Shown here one piece after another: positions 15,232 to 20,210 of a DNA stretch of 20,210 nucleotides. How positions within the stretch are numbered: the stretch's first letter is position 1; every line of letters begins with the position of its first letter. Where the stretch lies: the NCBI RefSeq assembly GCF_001557235.1, contig NZ_LSJI01000170.1:1-20210 (forward strand), given 5' to 3'. The translations under genes were made by a program, and so were the position numbers. The notes beneath the pieces were generated by a model. That model saw only the letters and a program-made list of their open reading frames with translations, was not told where the DNA came from and did not search any database. The DNA comes from Phenylobacterium sp. CCH9-H3. GTDB lineage: Bacteria > Pseudomonadota > Alphaproteobacteria > Caulobacterales > Caulobacteraceae.

Positions 15232-18200
15232 CAGAACCGATACGCCGCGGCGGCGGCGATCAGGCGCCCGGCGCTCGGGCGCATCGTACGGTCGGCGCCG
15301 AACAGGTTTTCGACCACCAGCTTGACCTCGGCCTGCTTGTCGAGCGGCTCCCACACCAGGCTTGCATCGGTGACGTGGCTCGCGCCCCGCCGGTCGCCCG
15401 CGAAGTCCACGACGGAACTGGCCCAGGTCTGGCGCAGCTCCAGCTTCACCCGCGCCGGGTGGCTCCAGCTAAGCTGGGTCTGGACGAAGTGGCGCGGCAA
15501 GTAGGGCAACCTGCGGTCCGGCAGCGCGGCGCCGCCCAACAGCTGGGTCCCCTCGCCGTCCGAGCGGGCGTAGCTCGCCGCCAGCCCGACGTTTCCGCCT
15601 GGCCAAAGGTTGATCGCCGCGCGGAACCGCTCGATCTCCGCGTCGGCAAAGCCCAGCCGGGGCTGATCGTCCGGCGTCTGGATCACCAAGCCGTCAAACG
15701 CCTGGCGCTGGTACTCGAGGCTGGAGAACACCCGCGCGCTCCATTCGGCCTCCCAGCGCACAATCGCGCTGTCGAAGGCCCCGGCGTAGTTGGCGGCCGC
15801 ATAGTCGGCGCGCAGGCCGGCCGGGTTGGTCGGCGCGAAGGTGAAGGCCACCTCGCTGGAGGTCTCGCGAACGAAGGCCGCGCGCACCCAGTGACCGGGT
15901 CCGGGTTCCAGGGCCGCGCCCAGCTTGAAGTCAACCGTGGTGTCGTCGGTCGCCGCCAGCCGCGCCACGGGATAGAAGGCGGCGCCGCTCTGTCGGATGC
16001 GGCTGTCGACCACCGCGGCCTGCCCCTGAAGAATCAGCGGCCCATAGGGCGCCCAGCGCGCGTCCACATAGGCCCGCTCTTGGCGAAACCGCGAACGGCT
16101 CACGTCCACGGTGAGCGGCGGCCCCGACGTGTCGCTCGCCGCGCGCTGGCGCACCGCTTCGAGCCCGGCTTCCAGGTCAAGCCGATCGAAACTCTTCTGA
16201 TAGCTCGCGTGCAGGACGGTGAACCGGCTCTCCCAGTCGATGGCCGCGCCGCCCGCCACGTCCTGATCCCGGCTGCGGTTCCGATGGCCGACCCCGACGG
16301 TCATCACGTCGCGATCGCCGAACTTGTGGTTCCAGAACCCAAACAGCACCGCGTCCTTGCGGCGCGAGCTCGCAGGCAGGCCCGAGGTCGGTTCCTCCTC
16401 GTCGGTCGTCAGCTGCTCTAGATCGACGAAGGCGGCGAGGTTGTCGTAAGGCCCGGTCTCGGCCCCCAGCCACCCGCGCAGGTACTCCGCGTTCTCCGCC
16501 CGCGCGGCCTGCGCCGCTCCTCCGCGGCGGTCGGCCTGCCGATGACCGGCCGTGAGGCTGTACGCGACGGGAAAGGGGCTGTGGGCGAGGCCGTCCAGGG
16601 TCGCGAACACGGCCGGCCGCCTGAGGTCGCCGTCGCGACTGAAGGTGGTCGACAGGCTGGCCTCGGTGAACGCCTCCTTGAAGAACTGCACGCGGCGCTT
16701 GGGGTAGGTCACCGCCAGCGGGTCCAGCACCAGCCCCTGGAGAAAGGTCGAAAGCGGCGCGATGGACTTGCCCAACGCCACATCGAACCCGGCCAGTTCC
16801 AGCGGCGCCACGAAGGTCGGGTCCGGCAGCCGGTTCAGCGCCTGGTCGAAGTAGCTGGACGGCGTGTAGCTATCGAACACGCGGTCGCCATAGTAGCGGG
16901 CCCACTCGTCGAGCCCGGCGAAACGGAACGCCTGGGCCGCGTAGCTGCCGGTGATGCGGTTCTCGGACAGGCTGGCGTAGACCCCACCCCGGGCCTGGAA
17001 CCTGCGGATGGCCTCGCGGGCGCCGGCGATGGCGTCGTCGACATGGTAGCTGTGCAGGGCGATGGCGGTCCGGGCGACCGGCGTCAGGGGGCTTTCCGGG
17101 TCCAGCCGGTCGGCGGCGTCCAGCTGCTGTAGCGCGCCGCCTTCATCGCCGAGGCGGTATTCGATCTCCGCAAGCTGCGTCAGCGCCCGCGCGTAGCCCG
17201 GATTGTCCGCGCTGGCCGCCAGCACCTCATCGCGGGCCGCATCGATCTGGCCGGTCTCGACCAGATACTGCGCGAGCGCGGCGCGCGCGGTCGCTCGACT
17301 GGGGTCCAGGGCCAGGGACCGATCGATGGCCGCTTTGGCCTCGTGGACCCGGTTCTGCGCCAGCAGCACCTGGGCGTGGCGCGCATGCAGTTCGGGATTC
17401 TGCGGATCTCGCGCCAAGGCTGCCAGTATAGCGTCCAGCGCCTCCCGGTCGGCGGCCCGCTCCAGCCGGATCTTGCTGAGGACGGCGTAGCCCCCCGGAC
17501 GGCGGGGATCGGCCGCCACGGCGGCCTCGGCGTCGACCAGGCCCGCATATGGCTGGCTGCGGTAGTCGGCCTTGATCTCGGCCCGTAGCGCCAAGGCTGC
17601 GGCGTTGCGTGGATCGCGGCCCAGGGCGTCGGCGACCGCCGCCTCCGCTGTCGCAGCGTCTCCCAGCAGCAGGGCCGCGCGCGCCTGCAACGCATGGAGC
17701 GCCGGCTCGTCCGGATGACGGGCGAGGCCGTCGCGGCTGAGCGCCAGAGCCCCGCGCAGGTCTCCGGCAAAGGCGGCCAGGAAGCCGTGCCCCACGTAGC
17801 TCAGCGGATCGGCGGGATCGAGGGGCGGTGGTTCACCCTCGCCGCGCAGGGCCGCCGCGAAGGCCGGACTGCGCCCACCGAGCAGCTCAAGCCCGTCCTC
17901 GCGACGCACGAAGTAGAGCATCTGCTCGCGTCCGACCGGATCGGCCAGGACGGTCAGGACCGGCGCCTGACCCAGAGCCGCCCGCGCCGCCTGGCCCGCC
18001 ATGACCTCGACCGCGCCCAGGTCGTTGGCCAGGCTGACCGCGCCGTCGAACACCTGCAGCGCCGTGGCGCCCTCCGTGACTGAGAGCGCCCAGTCCGTGC
18101 CGCGGATGGCGGCAGTGGCCGATGGCGTCTCGACCGACAGGTTCGCGCGGCCGCGCGGGCTGCGCCCCCAGACACTGCCCTGCTGGAGTTGCAGCGCCGA

Positions 18201-18512
18201 CGGGGCGCCGGCGGTCACCTGCTTCACCAGCAGCACGGAGTTGCGGCCGAGCCGGATCTGCGTCCGGTCCGCGAACACGATAGCCAGGGTGCCCGCCGCG
18301 TTGGTGCGCAGCGTGTCGCCCGCCTTCAGCTGTTGACGGACCTCGGCGCGGCGAAGGTTGGTCTCGCTCACCAACAGGGCCGTCTCGCCGCCCTTGGCCG
18401 CCGCGATGGCGCCGGAGACAGGCGCAGCACGGGGCACAGGCTGCGCCGTCGCCCCCGTTGCCGCCGTCGCCAGCAGAATCGCCAGCCCGGCGCGTCCCGC
18501 CTCTCGCCTCAT
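15231..18512 (-). CDS. FecR-TPR-outer-membrane beta-barrel fusion protein
   Basis: 1093 residues. A signal peptide ends near ATGATAQ (18-24). The FecR domain covers about 55-180: AGDTLRTNAAGTLAIVFADR (64-83), then IRLGRNSVLLV, the SxxTPxAxxxIRGTDW-like core (129-141) and FDGAVSL. TPR-type helical repeats follow from about 255 to 510, with units such as GDLRGALALSRDGLARHPDE, GDAATAEAAVADALGRDPRN and NRVHEAKAAIDRSLALDPSR. The last ~450 residues alternate polar and hydrophobic residues with frequent aromatic strand ends and finish AAAYRF, the terminal-aromatic signature for BAM assembly of outer-membrane barrels. The protein should therefore span periplasm and outer membrane. I chose the ATG at 18512, preceded by GAGGGG, because it gives a proper signal peptide; the longer frame (to 18650) adds non-conserved sequence. 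Translationally coupled to the CHASE2 cyclase. Substrate or signal unknown. Confidence 0.88.
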   Translation of the reverse strand: MRREAGRAGLAILLATAATGATAQPVPRAAPVSGAIAAAKGGETALLVSETNLRRAEVRQQLKAGDTLRTNAAGTLAIVFADRTQIRLGRNSVLLVKQVTAGAPSALQLQQGSVWGRSPRGRANLSVETPSATAAIRGTDWALSVTEGATALQVFDGAVSLANDLGAVEVMAGQAARAALGQAPVLTVLADPVGREQMLYFVRREDGLELLGGRSPAFAAALRGEGEPPPLDPADPLSYVGHGFLAAFAGDLRGALALSRDGLARHPDEPALHALQARAALLLGDAATAEAAVADALGRDPRNAAALALRAEIKADYRSQPYAGLVDAEAAVAADPRRPGGYAVLSKIRLERAADREALDAILAALARDPQNPELHARHAQVLLAQNRVHEAKAAIDRSLALDPSRATARAALAQYLVETGQIDAARDEVLAASADNPGYARALTQLAEIEYRLGDEGGALQQLDAADRLDPESPLTPVARTAIALHSYHVDDAIAGAREAIRRFQARGGVYASLSENRITGSYAAQAFRFAGLDEWARYYGDRVFDSYTPSSYFDQALNRLPDPTFVAPLELAGFDVALGKSIAPLSTFLQGLVLDPLAVTYPKRRVQFFKEAFTEASLSTTFSRDGDLRRPAVFATLDGLAHSPFPVAYSLTAGHRQADRRGGAAQAARAENAEYLRGWLGAETGPYDNLAAFVDLEQLTTDEEEPTSGLPASSRRKDAVLFGFWNHKFGDRDVMTVGVGHRNRSRDQDVAGGAAIDWESRFTVLHASYQKSFDRLDLEAGLEAVRQRAASDTSGPPLTVDVSRSRFRQERAYVDARWAPYGPLILQGQAAVVDSRIRQSGAAFYPVARLAATDDTTVDFKLGAALEPGPGHWVRAAFVRETSSEVAFTFAPTNPAGLRADYAAANYAGAFDSAIVRWEAEWSARVFSSLEYQRQAFDGLVIQTPDDQPRLGFADAEIERFRAAINLWPGGNVGLAASYARSDGEGTQLLGGAALPDRRLPYLPRHFVQTQLSWSHPARVKLELRQTWASSVVDFAGDRRGASHVTDASLVWEPLDKQAEVKLVVENLFGADRTMRPSAGRLIAAAAAYRF

Positions 18513-18721
18513 CACCCCAGCCCCTCGCAGAGCGCGCAAGCTAGGCTGTTGGGAGTCGGTGGACAACGTTGTTCGCCTTCCCGGCGGCTCAGGCGGGTTC
18601 GTCGCAGCAGCCACCGCCTTCATCGCCACGACGCATCCCGCCACGGCCAAGCCTCGTAGCTACGGCCCGCGGGGCGGAACACCGGTCCGCGGATGTCGTT
18701 TAATGGCGCGGAGACCGGGAC
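18513..18721. promoter_or_regulatory. Divergent spacer with ACAACGTTGT palindrome
   Basis: This 209-base region separates the FecR-cyclase operon from the Tat PLP enzyme. A perfect 10-base palindrome, ACAACGTTGT, lies at 18563-18572, about 50 bases upstream of the FecR start, where an operator could act. A poor -35/-10 pair (TTGTCC and CTAGCTT, minus strand) can be drawn through it. GGAG at 18710-18713 serves the right-hand gene. No gene is evident in it. Confidence 0.3.
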
Positions 18722-20029
18722 ATGCAGATCGGGCGGCGGGAGTTCCTGAAGGCAGGCGGCGTGGCGCTCGCGGCCGGCGGCGCGGTCGCAGCAAGCCCGG
18801 CCCCGGCCCAGCCCGCGCCTCACCGCGCCTTCCAAGCCAACGACTGGGCCCGCGTGCGCGCGCAATTCGGACTGAGGTCCGACCGCGTCGACATGTCGGC
18901 GATGCTGATCGCCGCTCACCCGAAGGCGGTCCGCGAGGCGATCGCCCGCCATCGCGACGCCCTGGACGAGACGCCGATCGAATATCTCGAGCAGAATAAC
19001 CGCCGCCTGCAGAACGTGGCGCGCGAGCGCGTCGGCCGGTACTTCGGCGCGCCGGCGGCCGATGTGGCGCTGACCGACTCCACCACCATGGGCGCGGGCC
19101 TCGTCTACAACGGCCTGAAACTGCGGCCCGGTCAGGAGGTGCTGACCACCGACCGCGACTACTACGTCACCCATGAGTCGCTGCGGCTGGCGTCGATGCG
19201 CAACGGCGCCAGCGTGCGCCGCATCCGCCTGCCCGATCCGGCGAAGGCGGGCGCAGGCGGACTGGCCCAGGCCGTCGTCCGCGAGATCAAGCCCCACACC
19301 CGCGTCGTGGCCCTGACCTGGGTGCTCTCGTCCACCGGCCTCAAGATGCCGATCCCCGCGATCAGCCATGAGATCGCCCGCCTGAACGCCGGCCGGGCCG
19401 AAGCCGACCGGATCATCCTGGCCGTCGATGGGGTCCATGGCTTCGGCAATCAGGACGTGGGGCTGTCGGAGCTGGGCTGCGACCTGTTCTTCGCCGGCTG
19501 CCACAAGTGGATCTTCGGGCCGCGCGGCACGGGCGTCGTGATCGGAACCCAGGCCGGGTGGAGCGCCCTGGCGCCGACGATCCCGACGTTCCTGGCGAGC
19601 GACGCCTATTCCGACTGGATCAGCGGCACACCCGCCACCGACTGCACGGGCGCGCGCCTCACGCCCGGCGGGTTCAAGGCTTTCGAGCACGTCTGGGCGC
19701 TGTCGGATGCGTTCGTGATCCACGACTGGGTGGGCCGCAGGCAGGTGGCCGATCGGACGGCGGAGCTGGCCGACCAGCTGAAGACCGGCCTCGCCGCCAT
19801 GCCGCACGTGACCCTGGCCACGCCGCGGTCGCGGGACCTGTCGGCGGGCATCGTCTCGTTCGAGGTGGCGGGCATGACGCCGGCGCAAACGGTGGCGAAG
19901 CTGCGCGAGTGGAAGATCTTGGGCTCGGTGGCGCCCTACGCCCGGCCGCTGGTCCGCCTGACGCCGTCGATCCGCAACACGCCGGAGGAGGTGGACTTTG
20001 CGTTGAAGGCCGTTCGCGCGATGGCCTGA
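18722..20029 (+). CDS. Tat-exported class V aminotransferase-fold PLP enzyme
   Basis: 435 residues. GRREFLKAGG (4-13) followed by a hydrophobic Ala-rich stretch is a twin-arginine signal, so the folded, cofactor-loaded enzyme should be exported to the periplasm. The rest is a fold-type I, class V PLP enzyme of the isopenicillin-N-epimerase/cysteine-desulfurase type. TDSTTMGAGLVYNGL (118-132) binds the phosphate, VDGVHGFG (235-242) supplies D236 and H239 over the pyridine ring, and GCHKWIFGPRGTG (259-271) supplies the Schiff-base K262. No cysteine-desulfurase loop cysteine is evident near the C-terminus, so lyase, epimerase or aminotransferase activity on an amino acid or small thiol is more likely; the substrate is unknown. 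GGAG at 18710-18713 precedes the ATG. A PLP enzyme outside the cytoplasm is uncommon but seen in this group. Confidence 0.9.
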   Translation: MQIGRREFLKAGGVALAAGGAVAASPAPAQPAPHRAFQANDWARVRAQFGLRSDRVDMSAMLIAAHPKAVREAIARHRDALDETPIEYLEQNNRRLQNVARERVGRYFGAPAADVALTDSTTMGAGLVYNGLKLRPGQEVLTTDRDYYVTHESLRLASMRNGASVRRIRLPDPAKAGAGGLAQAVVREIKPHTRVVALTWVLSSTGLKMPIPAISHEIARLNAGRAEADRIILAVDGVHGFGNQDVGLSELGCDLFFAGCHKWIFGPRGTGVVIGTQAGWSALAPTIPTFLASDAYSDWISGTPATDCTGARLTPGGFKAFEHVWALSDAFVIHDWVGRRQVADRTAELADQLKTGLAAMPHVTLATPRSRDLSAGIVSFEVAGMTPAQTVAKLREWKILGSVAPYARPLVRLTPSIRNTPEEVDFALKAVRAMA

Positions 20030-20036
20030 CGGCGCA

Positions 20037-20060
20037 GCCGGGCCGTGTTAACCTCCCGGC
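20037..20060 (+). terminator. Possible hairpin after the PLP enzyme gene
   Basis: GCCGGG (20037-20042) and CCCGGC (20055-20060) form a 6-bp stem around a 12-base loop, eight bases after the TGA at 20027-20029. No T-run follows, so termination by this hairpin alone is uncertain. Confidence 0.25.
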
Positions 20061-20098
20061 GGGGTCTGAACCGCGCTTTGGGGAGGCGAGCGGTCGTC

Positions 20099-20210
20099 AT
20101 GTTGGGGATTCAGTTAGCGGCGTTGAGCATGCCCGAGCTGCGGCGGCTGCTGGAGGCGGCGCGCGCCCGGGGCCAGGACGGCCTGGTGCGGCAGCTCGAG
20201 GCCGAACTCG
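20099..20210 (+). CDS. Unidentified protein, N-terminal fragment
   Basis: Only the first 37 codons are present; the gene leaves the window on the right. It begins MLGIQLAALSMPELRRLLEA and continues as a charged, Leu/Ala/Arg-rich amphipathic helix (ARARGQDGLVRQLEAEL). The ATG at 20099 is preceded by GGGGAGGCGAG (20080-20090), a good ribosome site at somewhat long spacing. No signal peptide or family motif can be recognised. It is in the same direction as the PLP enzyme gene, 69 bases away, with a possible weak hairpin between them. Confidence 0.55.
   Translation, partial: MLGIQLAALSMPELRRLLEAARARGQDGLVRQLEAEL

Noticed and set aside
18513..18650. 46-residue extension of the FecR protein
   Set aside because: It would bury the signal peptide and has no ribosome site; the ATG at 18512 does.

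Overview
The window is very GC-rich and densely coded and contains no tRNA, rRNA, CRISPR array or insertion sequence that I can recognise. The gene set points to an alphaproteobacterium, probably Caulobacterales (Caulobacter/Phenylobacterium-like; inferred from gene content, not from a search). The pointers are an NDUFA12-type accessory subunit of complex I, a DUF2155 protein beside aat, a bacterial AspRS with the relaxed-specificity histidine, and NrdJ-type (B12-dependent) ribonucleotide reductase ancestry in one gene.

Layout. 1-158: start of a glycosyltransferase, minus strand, running off the edge. 305-1147: aat (N-end-rule transferase), whose 3' end runs antisense into a DUF2155 gene (892-1728), itself downstream of NDUFA12 (1731-2135). 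2136-2319: divergent regulatory region with NrdR-box-like repeats. 2320-4773: 817-residue NrdJ relative that keeps the TSCPD domain and terminal zinc ribbon but has no recognisable radical-chemistry motifs. 4875-5903: exported pentapeptide-repeat protein, convergent with aspS (5908-7689). 7819-10610: two coupled exported amidohydrolases, the second without the HxH metal site. 10565-11422: small membrane protein with SEDS (RodA/FtsW)-like signatures, downstream of an exported class-C beta-lactamase-fold hydrolase (11477-12838). 12941-13432: flavodoxin-like protein. 13429-18512 (minus): translationally coupled pair of a FecR-TPR-beta-barrel protein and a CHASE2 adenylate cyclase. 18722-20029: Tat-exported PLP enzyme. 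20099-20210: start of an unidentified gene.

How the genes fit together. The most system-like unit is the FecR-TPR-barrel/CHASE2-cyclase pair. One protein appears to span periplasm and outer membrane and the other carries a periplasmic sensor linked to a cytoplasmic cyclase, so a trans-envelope route to cAMP is a reasonable inference. The second notable locus is the NrdJ-like protein under apparent NrdR-type control, which suggests a non-catalytic RNR-derived protein expressed with the dNTP regulon. Much of the rest is envelope-directed: exported hydrolases, a lipoprotein, a pentapeptide-repeat protein and a Tat substrate. Several convergent neighbours overlap or nearly touch (aat/DUF2155, amidohydrolase/SEDS-like, flavodoxin/cyclase, pentapeptide/aspS). 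No gap between genes exceeds about 210 bases.
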